DNA of 64,000 bases from contig CM042010.1 of the NCBI GenBank assembly GCA_023525715.1, positions 84,818,116-84,882,115 on the forward strand, written 5' to 3'. Position numbers and translations under genes: made by a program. Of the stretch, positions 23,755 to 35,716 are shown piece by piece. The stretch's first letter is position 1, and each line of letters opens with the position of its first letter. Below the pieces are notes generated by a model. It ran no database searches and had not been told where the DNA came from. It saw only the letters and a list, made by a program, of their open reading frames with translations. Source of the DNA: Cichorium intybus (taxonomy: Eukaryota; Streptophyta; Magnoliopsida; Asterales; Asteraceae).

Positions 23755-23935
23755 AGATAAAATGACAAAATGATTAGCATGTGCCAGGTTCTAATCCTAA
23801 GAGAAACAAAACCCCTCGTAGTGACCACAGAGGTTCACCCTCGATGATTCTTGGCTACTCGTGAAGCGAGTAGTCTCCGGAGATTAGTCAGCTCACAAAA
23901 TGTGTCGAAACCTCTGCTCCAAATGAGGCCAAAAA
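23755..23935 (+). mobile_element. Possible SINE remnant
   Basis: A B-box-like word (AGGTTCTAATCCT, about 23788) is followed by a SINE-like body ('ctccggagattagtcagctc') and an A-rich tail (ccaaaaaataataataaa). The A box is weak and no target duplication is evident. A non-SINE repeat is equally possible. Confidence 0.4.
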
Positions 23936-25097
23936 ATAATAATAAACTAACATACTCCTATAAACTCTATATGTTTACAATTATATAAAGTAGTCAGTTT
24001 CGTATTAAATAAAAGATATCAAGTAACAAGATTACCTTTAAACCCCAAGAAGTTAAGAACTTTAGCCACAATATAAAGAAACTTGTGGTTGTTGTCAACA
24101 ACCATTATTTTGATTGGTTTGGTGAAGACTGCCTCTTCATCCTTGTATCCAGAATATTGAGGAAAATTACATTGCACCATCATTGTAAAAACCTTTTTGG
24201 AAGATAGAAATATAGAAGGTACATGTTGATGGTAGCATGAACTTTGAAGGTTCTTATAATCTATATGGATTTTCCACTAAAATGGTGTAACATTCAATTA
24301 ATTGCATTCAATTTTTTTTTGAACGGCTTTCAAATTTATTTGATAAATATTATTTATGGCCAACAAAAGTCAAGTAATAAATGGAGAAAATGGTCAATAA
24401 CTCTTATGCGATATTTCATGAGACAATATTATATTTAGTTGGTTGATTAGTTGTAAAACTTGTTGTTACCTGATAAAAAATGATATTTGATAAAAGGTAG
24501 CAAATAAGCTAACTCGGAAATATAAAATGTCATAAAAATGACATGTAGAAGAATAATTCAATATTATAAAACAATTACATAATATATTGTATAAAATTAC
24601 ATTGAGTACTAATAAAAAATAACAAATTCTTTTTATTTAAGTGAACTTTAATACAAATCATATTATCTTCTCAATATTATGGCAAATTGTTACAGTTTAC
24701 ATATATAAAGGAACACACACACAACCAACTTTTTATACAATTTGAAAACAACACTAATATGTTTGTTGTTCTCAAAACATCTCATATTGTCTAAATTAAG
24801 TCTCAATTAAAACTTTTCCCACAAGATACGAGCAAACTACATGGGGGGTTATAATAAATGTCAAAATAAAATAGAGTATGCTTTCTATTTATAGGCCACC
24901 ATATCTTGCCTTCGATACATGAGGACATTTCATTATAGAGAAAAGAGAATATGTAAAACTAAGCGAATATACACGCGTTACGCAGAAAAAAAAATTCGTA
25001 AAGTATCAACACGTGTATGTTGCTAAAAATAACTAAGTTATCTTAATTAACTATAATTTAATAATATTGATAAATATATAATTTATTATTCGTCCTT
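23936..25097. other. No gene recognised
   Basis: AT-rich non-coding sequence without visible repeat boundaries. Confidence 0.5.
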
Positions 25098-25099
25098 CT

Positions 25100-25102
25100 A
25101 AC

Positions 25103-25137
<35 letters not shown>
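25100..25137. repeat. (ATT)n microsatellite
   Basis: About 12 ATT units. Confidence 0.95.
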
Positions 25138-25138
<1 letters not shown>

Positions 25139-25455
25139 ATAAAGTCATTACATAGAAGTTGAAATTTTGTATTATTCAAAAAATATGTAAATGCGATTAA
25201 CATATAGAGACACATTTACTATTATTCTTATTATAAATATTTAAAGGTTGGTTAATACTAAATATAATTAAATGTCTTACTTCATTTAGCACAAATATTA
25301 ACAAATATTCTTTTATATCAAAACTAATTTATAAAATTTCACGATGAATTTAATTTGAAGGTTTTAATCTGTGTGTATGTATATATATATATATATATAA
25401 TAAATTATCTTGTACAACCATATATAAATTTTAGTAATATAATAAAACATGTTAA

Positions 25456-25696
25456 TTTTTTTTTTTTTTTTGGAAACGGCAAACGAATTAGTGGAAGCCT
25501 CACCCGAATATTTCACAGGTGACCCCGAGTTCGAGCTCCGCAAAGCGGGCAAACCCAGCCCTCAAGGGGATTTCCAGGGAAAAATTCCACCACATGGAGC
25601 AACAGAACGAGGCTTACGGGAGTTGAACTCCCAACCTCTGCCCCACATGGGTATAAAACCCCACACATCAAACCAGCTAAACTGGCTATCATGTGC
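25456..25696 (-). mobile_element. SINE with 14-bp target duplication
   Basis: Read on the minus strand, it starts with an A-box-like TAGCCAGTTTAGCTGG and has a B-box-like GGGAGTTCAACTCCC about 60 bp on. A body of about 150 bp follows, then a poly(A) tail (plus-strand T run 25456-25471). The identical 14-bp sequence ATAAAACATGTTAA flanks it at 25442-25455 and 25697-25710, diagnostic of LINE-type target-primed insertion. It has no coding capacity. Confidence 0.85.
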
Positions 25697-25710
25697 ATAA
25701 AACATGTTAA

Positions 25711-26030
25711 ATAATATGCTATTTTCATTAACTATAAAATAATAATTTTTATAGAAATATAAAATATTATTATCATTTCAACTATTATTATTTTAAGAGG
25801 ATATATAACTTTTAGTTGGAAGTTCAAATTTTGTATTAACACATTTAATTGATCTAATATTTAATTATACAAAATAAAAATCAATTTTTGTATATAGATA
25901 TATTAAAATTATTTTCAAAGTTGATCAATTCGACAAAACAAATATTAAAAAAACATTAATTGTGATAAAGTTTTATCATTTTGTTAAGTCGTTTATTATT
26001 AATATATAACTTTTCATTAGATAATATTCA
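25711..26030. repeat. Dispersed AT-rich repeat R, uninterrupted copy
   Basis: Contains 'aacttttagttggaagttca', 'aacacatttaattgatctaa', 'tatagatatattaaaattat' and 'gtgataaagttttatcattt'. A second copy is split: its left part is at 41562-41640 and its right part at 49827-49940, with the two Helitrons between. This copy therefore serves as an unoccupied comparison site. A more diverged relative lies near 25021-25200. Confidence 0.75.
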
Positions 26031-26231
26031 TGTCATCCATCATCGCCTACAAGCATATTGATTATTTTGGTTTTGTTTCATTAAGAGATCGTAAAATATC
26101 AACACATGAGATAACTTTAAAATAGAAAACACGGGACCAAGAAACAACATTAAAGAAAACATAACTCCAATAATAAATACAATGGGAAAAACACAAAAGA
26201 ATGTTAAAATGAAAAACAAACGAAATAAAAA

Positions 26232-26545
26232 TGTTGAGTCATTAATAAGATTGAGTTAAAGATGCGAACCTGATTTATCTCCTGATTTTGTGCCATTAGA
26301 TTAGCGTATCGGTTATGGAATGGGCCTGTCCTTCCATACTTAGTTTTTTATATATAGCATGCACGTACCCTAATTAGGGTTAACTTTTGTAATCTCTTTT
26401 ACGACACTCATACAGAATAGTTCTCTTTGAATTGTTCTTGAGTTGCAATTTAATCATTCGACATCAGTTCAACAAAGTGTGTGTTCTTGTTTTTAATTCT
26501 TATTCCGCATTATTTGAATCTCGATCTACTCTTTTTGTTTCATCA
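26232..26545 (+). repeat. Copia 5' LTR
   Basis: 314 bp, starting TGTTGAGTCATT and ending TTTCATCA. Contains a TATA-like 'tatatatagcatgc' about 26352. Direct repeat of 39330-39643. Confidence 0.95.
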
Positions 26546-26547
26546 AT

Positions 26548-26559
26548 TGGTATTAGAGC
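26548..26559 (+). other. Copia primer-binding site (tRNA-Met type)
   Basis: TGGTATTAGAGC lies two bases after the 5' LTR and differs from the standard TGGTATCAGAGC by one base. Confidence 0.88.
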
Positions 26560-26700
26560 AGGAGATAGTGTAGTTCATAGATCAATCTCTGGTTATCTTC
26601 ATCGTTTTGATCGATCTTAGATATCAGACCCTGATCTTTTCTTTAAAATCTTTTCTCGATTCATCAATACACTTCTGATTCAAATCTCAAGCAAGATCAC

Positions 26701-28392
26701 ATGGCTTTTGACTATTTACACACTCAATCTTTTAATCTATCCAGTAGTATTGGATCCACCACCAGGACCCCAATTCTTTTCACTCAAAAATATGAGGTTT
26801 GGGCTTTACACTTTGAAGATTATGTTCTTGGTATAGAAGAACATGGAGCCACCATATGGCAAGCCATCACTGAAGAAACCTATGCTCACACAACCACAAG
26901 GAGGGTTATCAAAACCCTAAAAGAATACAACAATCTTCTTGTCACTCACACAGATATTCCTTAAGACGAAAAAGATAAACTGATGTGCAACATCAAGGCA
27001 TTCAGGATTATTCGATTTGCTCTTCAGGAAGATACACTTCGCTTAGTCAGCTCCTGTGAAACATCAAAGGAGATATGGGGCAGGTTAAAAGAACTGTATT
27101 CTGGAGATGCTGATCTAGAGGACTCAGTTCAAACCACTCTTCTTTCCGATTTTGGATCTTTTGAACAAGGTTCAAAAGAAACCCTATCACAAACATTTAA
27201 TCGCTACAACCATCTTCTTAACCGTTTGCTAAAGTACAAGATTGCTCGAACCGTGATTGAGCAAAAAGTCACCTTTCTGAATGGTCTTCGTTCCGAATGG
27301 AAGGCCATTGTCTCAACTATCAAGGCTCATGAACAGTTCAAGAATTACTCTCTTGCCAAAGTTATGGGAATTCTTAAGTCCCATGAAAAAGAAATCACTT
27401 CGGAAGCGAAAGCAACTGCTAGCCTGGGTTCACTTGCTTTAGTTGCAGCGGGAAAGAAGACTGCCGATGTTGACTCCGAATCTGACTTATCGGACGATGA
27501 CTTGACAAGGGAAGATAAAGCTTTGATGGTGTCTAATCCCAAAAAGTTCTTCAAGAAAAATTTTTCAAAATTCAAAAACAGAAGTCGACAGGGAGGCTTC
27601 AATTCCGAGAAAACATCAGAGGAAAGTCAGAGAAAGAAAAGTGAAGATGAGAAAAAGCTTGTACGTGATTCCGGTTATGACTGCCATTACTGCAAAGGCA
27701 AGAACCATTTCGTTAAAGACTGCTTGCTTCGAAAGCATACTGAGAAGAAGGAGTAGGTAAAGGACGAAGCATACTACACAAAGAAAATTACGGAGTTGAA
27801 AAAGAATGATGCTTCTAGTGCCAAAGCAGCCTTTGTGGTAAAGGAAGATAGTGAGTATGGTGTCGTTGAGGTCTGGTCAACGGATTCGGAAGATGAAGAA
27901 GTGAGAACCCCAACACATGGTCGATGCCTGATGGTGAAAGCAGACCATTCCGAAAGCAGGGGGTATTCCATAGACGGGTTCCAAACCTCAGCAAATTGTT
28001 TTGCCGCCAAGCCTGTTTCGGAACAGGTTGAAGAATGTGAAGCTGTGGTCAACAAGGTACATTATATCCTTAAGTCATTAAATATCTGTTCTTCCAACTA
28101 TGATAATGAATTAGACAATCTTAGGTTCACTGTTTCTAGTTTAAGTGATAGTTTAAAAAGAACACGCCTAAGTAATTCTAACTTAAATGATCAATTGAGC
28201 AGGATATCGAATAAAAATGAGGAGAGGCGAATGAGAATCGAGGCGTTGGATAATGAGTTAGTTAGAGCAAGAGATGATATTATTTATGTCAAAAGAGATA
28301 ATTTGGTTCTTGTTAAACAGAGGAATATTTTTTGTTTAATTGCGAAGCGTCTTTACAATATATTACTCAATTGCATCTTGACAGTGATATAG
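26701..28392 (+). pseudogene. gag: Copia gag (capsid/nucleocapsid), broken
   Basis: The gag frame starts at ATG 26701 and stays in one frame to 28392, with stops at 26962 (TAA) and 27754 (TAG). The middle (about 26983-27450) has the UBN2-type capsid features of plant copia Gag (ETSKEIWGRLKELYSG, ALVAAGKK). A single zinc knuckle CHYCKGKNHFVKDC (CX2CX4HX4C) sits at about 27681-27722. A serine/acidic and coiled-coil-rich extension follows. Near 28327-28340, beside a T6 run, the frame shifts and continues in the third frame. The product would package element RNA. Both stops are one C-to-T step from a sense codon. Confidence 0.9.
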
Positions 28393-29780
28393 GCAGGGGT
28401 TTGCACAAAATGATTTTGCCCTTTCTTGAATTGAAAGAGGACGAAATTGATGCTGAATGCTACAGGTGTGAAACCATTGTTTCATCTGATGATGTTTCGG
28501 AAGCTTATCGTGTCGGACTTGACAAAATTGAAAGTTACATTCAGTCCAATGAACATAAAAACATGGTTAAAGAATACTTTTCTGAAAACGATCATGAGAA
28601 AATTAAAACAGCAACCTTAAAGAACTTTCACTCATTATGCTCTAAATTAAACTCTGATAATACTCCCATTAATGAGAATATTTCTGATTTTGATGAAAGT
28701 GAAATGAGTGAGATATCTGTTGAGGATGAGATTGACTGTTCGGAATACATAAACAACACTACTGAATCCAAGAAAACACTCATTTCCGAAAACTCAGTAG
28801 CTTTCGTAAGAGTCGTTGAAAATAAAGGGTCACAAGCATTAAACGAACAAGCCACTGTTTTTCCAAAAATTCAGACAGTACCAAATCAAGTTTTTGTTAA
28901 AACAGGCCTGAAATCTAAAGATGTAACTGAACTTAAAACCCTTGTTGATAATGATAATTCCGACGTCTGTGATGCTTACTTTTGGTCAGAACCAATTGAC
29001 AACTCGGATGAGACCAAAGGTCTTTCCGAATTGACCTCTTGGAAGTCTCGTGGTAAATATATCTCTGGATCGTTGAATTGCAATAATTCTGCTCCGTAAC
29101 CTGGTTCATGGGGCACAAAGAACCTTTCAAATCCAAACTCAAGTAATTTCAAATCACCTTCTAACAATTGTTCAACATCTCGCATTCATAAGTCTCCTGA
29201 AGAGCTTATAGCCAAAAGGAAACAAATGAATGCAAGATACAAAAAGAATTTGAAGGAAAGAAAACAATTTTGGTGAAACAAAAACGACAAAAGTCATTTT
29301 CCCCTTAACTCAAATTCATTTCAGAAAGTCAACTCTATTCCGATAAAGAAATCTGAACAAAACCCAAACTCAAAACCTAAACTATCAGTACTTCCAAAGA
29401 CAAAGACTCCAACACCAATTCTTAAGTCAAATGACTTAAAAGGAAAAGCCAAGCTCTACCCTGAACCAGAAATCAAACAAATTCTCAAAATCAAAAAGGT
29501 TCAACAAGTTGTCTTTCCAAAATCAACCAACTTTACGAATCACTCTGATAAATCTTTAAATCAGAAAGCTCATTATTTTCAAGTGTCCAACACATTCATT
29601 CCTACTAAAACTCGTTTTGCTACAGAAAGTTGGCGAACCACAAAAATGAAAGTGTTTCAAATTGAAAATAAGAAGAATCAGCCACCTGTGAAAAAGTCAT
29701 TTTGGGTTGAAAAATCATGCATATTTCCTATTTCTTAAAAATTCTCACAAGGGCCCACAATGGTTTGGGTTCCTAAATCT
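28332..29780 (+). pseudogene. Gag-pol linker region, broken
   Basis: After the frameshift the polyprotein continues in frame 3: open to 29099, then stops at about 29097, 29274 and 29737. The sequence is rich in Ser, Asn, Asp, Glu and Lys, with no catalytic motif, and ends in GPTMVWVPKSL, a phrase commonly found just before the protease in Sirevirus-like elements. It is probably a linker or Gag extension. No independent start is likely. Confidence 0.65.
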
Positions 29781-29789
29781 CTCTAAATT

Positions 29790-31559
29790 GTGCAGGTACT
29801 ACGTGACAAACAGTATGATCCAGAATGGTACATTGATAGCGGCTGTTCTCGTCACATGACTGGGAGAAAGGAAGAATTACAAGAATATCGTTCGCTACCG
29901 AATGGAGGAAAAGTTAGCTATGGAAACAATGCGACTGGAAAAATCAAAGGATATGGCATGATTACAAACGGTGAAATCTCAATACGAAAAGTTGCTTATG
30001 TTGAAGGTCTTCAGCATAATTTAATCAGTGTTTCGCAGCTAGTGTTTGGAACTGGCCTTAAAGTTTCATTCGATGAAGATGGTTCCGAATTGATTGAAAA
30101 GGAATCTAAAAAGATCGTTCTGAAGTCAAAACGAAAAGGAGAAATGTTTCCTTTGGATATGCGACTCATTCAAGGAAAACCAGCCGTTTGCTTGCTCACT
30201 AAAGCTACGAATGATGATAGCTGGTTATGGCATAGGTGATTATCTCATATAAACTTTCGAGATATTAACAAGCTCGTACTTGGTGACCTTGTAAGAGGAT
30301 TGTCGCTACTCAAGTACGATAAATACCGCTTGTGTGATGCTTGTGAGCTTGGAAAACAAAGTAGGAAGAGTCATTCTACAATAATCAACACAAAGATCAT
30401 CGAACCGCTGGAACTTCTGCACATCAATCTTTGCGGTCCATCTGCAATCGAAAGTGTGGCTCACAACAAATATATTTTGGTTGTGGTAGATGATTTTTCT
30501 CGATTTACATGGGTATTCTTTCTCAAGCATAAATCCGAGGCAGCCACCAACATGATTAATTTCATCAAGCAGGTCGAGGTTCTTCTCCGAAAGCAAGTTC
30601 GGATAATCAGAAGCGACAATGGGACAGAGTTTAAGAATAAAACTCTTGATGATTTTCTTGTCAATAAAGGAATCTCTCATAACTTTTCTGCTCCTTACAC
30701 TCCTCAACAAAACGGAGTAGTGGAGAGACGTAATCGCTCTCTATGTGAGGCAGCTCGAACCATGCTTTCTTTTGCGAAACTTCCTCTATACTTCTGGGCT
30801 GATGCCATCGCAACAACATGTTTTACTCAGAATCGTTCGAACATCAACAAACGTTTCAATCTTACTCCCTATGAAATTCTTAACAAAAGAAAACCGAACG
30901 TAAAATTCTTTCATGTTTTCGGATCTAAGTGCTTCATTTTTAACTCAAAAGAGAAACGAGTTAAGTGGGATGAAAAGGCTGACGAAGGCATATTTTTAGG
31001 GTATTCTCTTACCTCTAAGGCCTATCGTGTTCTGAACAAACGATCTCGGAAGATTGAAGAAACGTACTACATCACCTTTGATGATAGGTACAATTCCAGA
31101 GCGAAGCATTCTACAATGACGACACAAGAAATCTTTCCTGAGTCAAATAAAACCACAATTCCTCTTATGAATATATACGAAGAGTTTCTGAATTTGTTCG
31201 ATGAACCTGAAACTGTGAAGTCAGCTGAAGCTAAAGCAAAAGATAATCAAGGCGATGAGCTGTTGAAAATAATAGACAGCGCAGTCACTGAAAATGACAC
31301 TGAACATGACAACACTCCTGATGTTCCGATTCCGACCAATGCTCCTACTTCTGATGTTCCGGTTCCGACAAATGCTCCGACTTCTGATGGTCCGATTCTG
31401 ACTCCCACTATACAAGGATCTATAGATTTTGAAACCAACTTCTCCGATTCAACAATCCAGGGGGAGAATCCTGCACCTATTCAGGGGGAGGGTCCGTTTT
31501 CTGAAACAGAGACCAGCACACCTTCTTTCGATGAAGGATACTCAGATACTGTTGCTTAA
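29790..31559 (+). pseudogene. pol: Copia protease and integrase, broken
   Basis: The aspartic protease active site is WYIDSGCSRHMTG at about 29826-29865. The gag-pre-integrase zinc-binding region follows, interrupted by TGA at 30237-30239 within WHR*LSHINF (likely a former CGA), and CDACELGKQ supplies the two Cys. The integrase core has HINLCGP, where the first catalytic Asp of the DDE triad is Asn (AAT at 30426-30428). The second Asp is in IRSDNGTEF and the Glu in NGVVERRNR. The C-terminal GKRxP-like block (NKRKPNVKFFHVFGSKCF) is present. The frame then runs through a low-complexity Pro/Thr repeat (ptnaptsd) to TAA at 31557. The missing Asp alone should abolish integration. Confidence 0.92.
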
Positions 31560-31691
31560 GAACTCCATGCAAACTTCCAGGGGGAGAATGAGATTGAAAA
31601 TAATGATAATGATACTCAGTCAGAAGTTCAATCAGAAGCAGAAGAAATTTTTCCAGAGCTTAATCCTGAATATGATCTGAATTATCCTCCA

Positions 31692-32843
31692 ATGCACAAA
31701 TGGACAAGAGATCACCCACAATCTCAGATAATTGGAGAAACATCTGCCGGCGTTCTCACTCAAGCTCAGATCAAAGAAAAACAAGCTTCATTATTTTCAA
31801 AGGTGGAATTTTGCATGTTCCATTCGTTTATCTCTAAGGTCGAACCCAAAACAGTCAAAGTTGCACTTGATCATGCTGACTGGGTCCAAGCTATGCAAGA
31901 CGAGTTGAATGAATTTGAATGCAACAAAGTATGGAGATTAGTTCCAACTCCGGAAAAGGCATCAGTTCTCGGAATGAAGTGGGTATTCCGAAACAAACTA
32001 GACAAAGAAGGAAATGTCATTCGAAATAAGGCTCGATTGGTTGTTAAAGGTTATTTTCAGGAAGAAGGAATTGATTACGAAGAAACGTTCGCACCCGTTG
32101 CTAGATTGGAATCCGTTCGGATTTTTCTTGCATATGCTGCACACAAAGGTTTCGACGTTTATCAAATGGATGTCAAGTGTGCATTTCTGAATGGAGAACT
32201 TGAAGAAACGGTTTACGTTGAACAACCACCTGGCTTTGTCAACAGCAAACATCCAGACCACTGCTATGTTCTGGATAAAGCAGTTTATGGTCTGAAGCAA
32301 GCTCCAAGAGCTTGGTACGAAACTCTGACTCGTTTCCTCAAGCAATCTAAATTCAAGCAAGGTTCTGTCGATCTTACATTCTTTCGCAAAAAGGAAGGAA
32401 ATCATCTTATGATTGTTCATATTTATGTTGATGACATCATTTTCGGATCTACTCATCCAAGCCTAACAGCTGAATTCCGAAAACTGATGGAGACAAAGTT
32501 TGAAATGAGCTCAATGGGGAAAATCAACTTCTTTTTAGGCCTCAACATCAGACAAAGTTCTGAAGGAATCTTCATAAATCAAGAAGCTTACACCAAGTCA
32601 CTCCTGGAAAAATTCGGAATCAAGGGAGATTCTAAAGTCAAAGTTCCAATGGCGTTCGGAACCAAGCTCACTCCTTCGCTAGATAAACCTGCAGCAGACA
32701 TCACTCTTTATCGTCAAATGATAGGTTCACTTCTTTACCTTACTTCAAGTCGACCTGACATTATGTTTGCTGTGTGTTACTGTGCTAGATATCAGGCTAA
32801 TCCCAGGGAGCCACATCACAATGCTGTGAAAAACATATTCTGA
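31692..32843 (+). pseudogene. pol: Copia reverse transcriptase, truncated by a stop
   Basis: In the same frame as the integrase. The RT landmarks of Ty1/copia are complete: KWVFRNKLDKEGN, KARLVVKGY, FAPVARLESVR, YQMDVKCAFLNGELEE (first catalytic Asp), PPGFV, YGLKQAPRAWY, and the YVDDIIFGS box with the two catalytic Asp. SRPDIMFAV lies near the end. The TGA at 32841 within NIF*YLKR, where the family has IxRYLK, looks like a CGA-to-TGA change and separates RT from RNase H. The RT domain itself is otherwise uninterrupted. Confidence 0.93.
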
Positions 32844-33398
32844 TATCTGAAAAGGACATCCTCACTTGGGCTATGGTATCCGTCTGGATCTGGTTTTTTT
32901 GTTCAAGCATTTTCCTACGCAGATCTTGGGGGTTGTGGATTAGATCGCAAAAGCACCTCTGGAGGATGTCAACTTCTCGATGGCAAACTTGTGAGCTGGA
33001 AATCTAGAAAACAAACATGTGTGTCACTCTTTACAGCTGAAGCTAAGTACATTGCTGCTGCTTCATGCACCTCTCAGGTCATTTGGATTCAAAACCAACT
33101 GAGAGACTATGGAGTTAGCATGAATCGTATTCCGCTTTACTGTGATTCAGAAAGTGCTATTCGGATCTGTCACAATCCAGTGCAACACTCGAAGACCAAA
33201 CACATTGCACTCAGATATCATTTTATTAAAGATCATGTTGAAGATGGCAACATCGAAGTTCATTTTGTTCGTTCAAATGATCAGTTAGCAGATATCTTTA
33301 CAAAGGCCCTACCTGAGCTAGCATTTAACAGAATACTTCAAGGTCTTGGAATGATGGAAGCTGAATCTGTTCCGAAAACTAGCAGATATTCCAATTGA
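32844..33398 (+). pseudogene. pol: Copia RNase H
   Basis: Follows the RT in frame after the 32841 stop. Recognisable blocks are YADLGGCGLDRKSTSGGCQL, VSWKSRKQ, a variant SLFTAEAKYIAAASC (usually SSTEAEY), YCDSESAIRI and KTKHIALRYHFIKDHVEDG, where a usual Asp in KHIDIRYH is Ala. It ends ADIFTKALPE. The changes suggest decayed function. Confidence 0.88.
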
Positions 33399-33419
33399 TT
33401 CTGAAATTCGGAATACCTC

Positions 33420-33690
33420 GGAATCGTAATCAAAATAAGGAAGATTCGGAATGAAAGTATCCTTTTGTACATTTTTTTATTTCATTTTTCTTTTTCTATG
33501 GTTCTCCTTATTTCTTTAATTTTTCTTTAAACATCAAAAATATGAGTTGTTTTTATTTTAATTTCTTACTTAACGTTTTTTTTGTTTTTTGTTTTTATTT
33601 TATTTCTCTTCATTTTGTTTTGTTTTGTTTTTTTATATTTTCTAATTTTTTTATTTTATTTTTAATTTTTCTTTGAGTTTAAGCTGTGCT
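33420..33690. other. T-rich non-coding spacer
   Basis: Runs of T with 'tttattttatttt' type sequence between pol and the antisense unit. No frame is supported. Confidence 0.6.
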
Positions 33691-33736
33691 TCAGAATGCA
33701 GACATTGAATCAACAAAAAGGCAAAAGAAGGACAAT

Positions 33737-33742
33737 TTTATT
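33737..33742 (-). terminator. Polyadenylation signal of the antisense unit
   Basis: AATAAA on the minus strand (plus TTTATT), 54 bp beyond the stop codon of the Agenet frame. Confidence 0.55.
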
Positions 33743-33795
33743 CAAACTGAAGGAAGGAAGTACAGAACATCAAAAGAAAAGATTACAACTACTTC

Positions 33796-34212
33796 CTACA
33801 GCTTGTAGTAGTGCCACATGGGAGGATCACCAAGATGGAAAGCTTGGTAGATGCGTACCTCGCTCTCATCCACAAAGAGGCGAGTCCCATCTGCCAGTCC
33901 CACATGGAACTGGTTGTGGGGAGTTGTGCGGGTGATCACCGCCGGCCACCATCCCCGCTTGTGCCAAACCTCAACGAGGTCAAACTGTTTGTACTCCACC
34001 AAGACTCTTGGTGGGACAGGCTGCAAGAAGGGATAGCTGGTATGAACCGTCAAGGGACCACCACCCTCACCATCATTGAGTGTGGTCATCGTCACCTCGT
34101 ATCGGTGATTCCACACTCCCATGACGACACCACCGTAGATGCCACCTGCATACTCGCCTTCCTGTATCTTCACTTCGACTTTGTCAACACGGTTGTAGGG
34201 ACGACGAGCCAT
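33796..34212 (-). CDS. Antisense tandem Agenet (Tudor-like) domain protein, 138 aa
   Basis: An uninterrupted minus-strand frame inside the copia element. I chose the ATG at 34212 (MARRPYN) over an upstream in-frame ATG at 34266 because the TATA box at 34272-34282 would place the transcript start downstream of 34266. Residues 8-66 look like a first Agenet repeat (DKVEVKIQEGEYAGGIYGG, HRYEVTM, then LQPVPP). Residues 75-125 are a second (FDLVEVWHKRGWWPAVITR, NQFHVGLADGTRLFVDESE, VRIYQAF). Agenet domains belong to the Royal/Tudor family and in plants occur in proteins that bind histone tails or RNA. The sense frames around it are broken while this one is intact. An AATAAA lies 54 bp after the stop. 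A capture of a host gene by the retrotransposon is the simplest reading. Confidence 0.8.
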   Translation of the reverse strand: MARRPYNRVDKVEVKIQEGEYAGGIYGGVVMGVWNHRYEVTMTTLNDGEGGGPLTVHTSYPFLQPVPPRVLVEYKQFDLVEVWHKRGWWPAVITRTTPHNQFHVGLADGTRLFVDESEVRIYQAFHLGDPPMWHYYKL

Positions 34213-34271
34213 TTGATGAATCTTTAGATGGTACTTTCTTTGAGTGTGTGTTGTTACTACTAACAATGGTT

Positions 34272-34282
34272 CCTTTTATAGG
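34272..34282 (-). promoter_or_regulatory. TATA box of the antisense Agenet unit
   Basis: The minus strand reads CCTATAAAAGG, a strong plant TATA box, 60 bp before the chosen ATG. Confidence 0.72.
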
Positions 34283-34283
34283 C

Positions 34284-35716
34284 AAACATGACACCGGTTA
34301 GGCTTCCCAACTACGGATATTAAATTACTTTTTGAAGTAATGATGAAGTGTGCAGTCATAATTACGCGTCATTAAGGTAGTGACGGCTGATTGGCAACAC
34401 GATTGGACTTTTTCCACCTTTTTCGCCTGAGCCATAAATGGTTTCTCATAATAACTGAATCCTCGTCAGCATTCTTCTGGAGGCATATCTAATTATTTTT
34501 TTTCTTTTATTTTTTTATTTTATTATTATGCACAGTATGAAACTCTTCCGATTTGACGGACATCTTCTTACCTTAATTTCTAAGTACCAAAATCGAACTT
34601 CAATGATTATTGAAATATAAACCAATTTCAATATATGATTTCGGAAACTCTGGTCGAAGATCACAAATCATTTTTACCATGATGCGCTGTGAGACCCATC
34701 AACCCTTCTTGACCCTACTATTACTTCTCCACACAACACCTTTTCATATAACTGTAACCCTTATGAAGGTTTTTCAGCATTACCACTGAAAACTGATGGT
34801 TACACAAATTCTGTGTTTATGATTTCGGAATAGTCCTTACCACCATTCCGAATGAAACCCAAAAATCCGATTACCATATGGAATTGACGGACTCAAATGA
34901 GAATCACATTTTTAATTTTTTTTGCGTGATCTTTATGAAATTTGCTTTAACCAAGCTATTTCTAACCCCAAAGATCCAGTTTTAATTTTTTTTGAGATTC
35001 CAAACCATTTCCTTGTCAGATAAAATCTTCCACATCCTTACTTGTTTTATGGCTACTCAGGTCAAACAAGTCATTTCTTCCGATTTCGGACATTTCTCAC
35101 GTTTCGGAATTCGAAAGAAAGTCAAACCACCAATTACAAACCTTGAGTCTTAAAAAGATGCCTTTCAATGATTCTTATCAATCATTTGATCGTAATTCAA
35201 CGGGAAACCACAAAAACACTTCCGAATCACTCGCGATTCCGAATGAAGAGATCGCAGCCCGGGATCACACAGTCTTTATGTCTTTCCGACATCACAGATT
35301 TCCCAAATAAATATTGCTTTGCTTCTTTATTTTTTGGCACACTATTGCACAAAAATCGGTATCGATTTTTCTAACTCTAGTTTTCTCTATGATAAGGTTT
35401 TTCTTTGGATACAATGACACGTCAACTTTTTAATTCATTTTTGAATTTTGAATGAGGTCATCAAGACGTGTCAGTTACAACGTCATCCAACTGTTGGCAG
35501 ATTTCTCGCTTTTCATGCGCCTGACAAGCGACTCTTGGGGGCTACTCATTATGATAAAGAGAAATTTTTGGGAAACGGAATCGTCTAAAGCGGGATTTTC
35601 TCTTTTCCCGTTAATACCCAAAAGATATTTAAAGGAATTCTTGAGGATTTCTCTCTCTTCTCCACACTTCATCTTTCTCTCAAGAACAATTTTCCTCTCA
35701 GAGCAATTTCCTTCTC
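34284..35716. other. Non-coding interior of the copia element
   Basis: No supported frame. The region from about 35400 resembles a leader upstream of the env-like frame: 'tatttaaaggaattcttgag' and then 'tctctctcttctccacactt' precede the ATG at 35717, so a separate promoter or a splice acceptor is possible. Confidence 0.4.

Noticed and set aside
25449..25700. Plus and minus frames over the SINE
   Set aside because: The segment is a SINE with target duplication; the frames are incidental.
33811..34227. Plus-strand frame opposite the Agenet ORF
   Set aside because: Shadow of the minus-strand frame, which carries the recognisable domain, TATA box and poly(A) signal.
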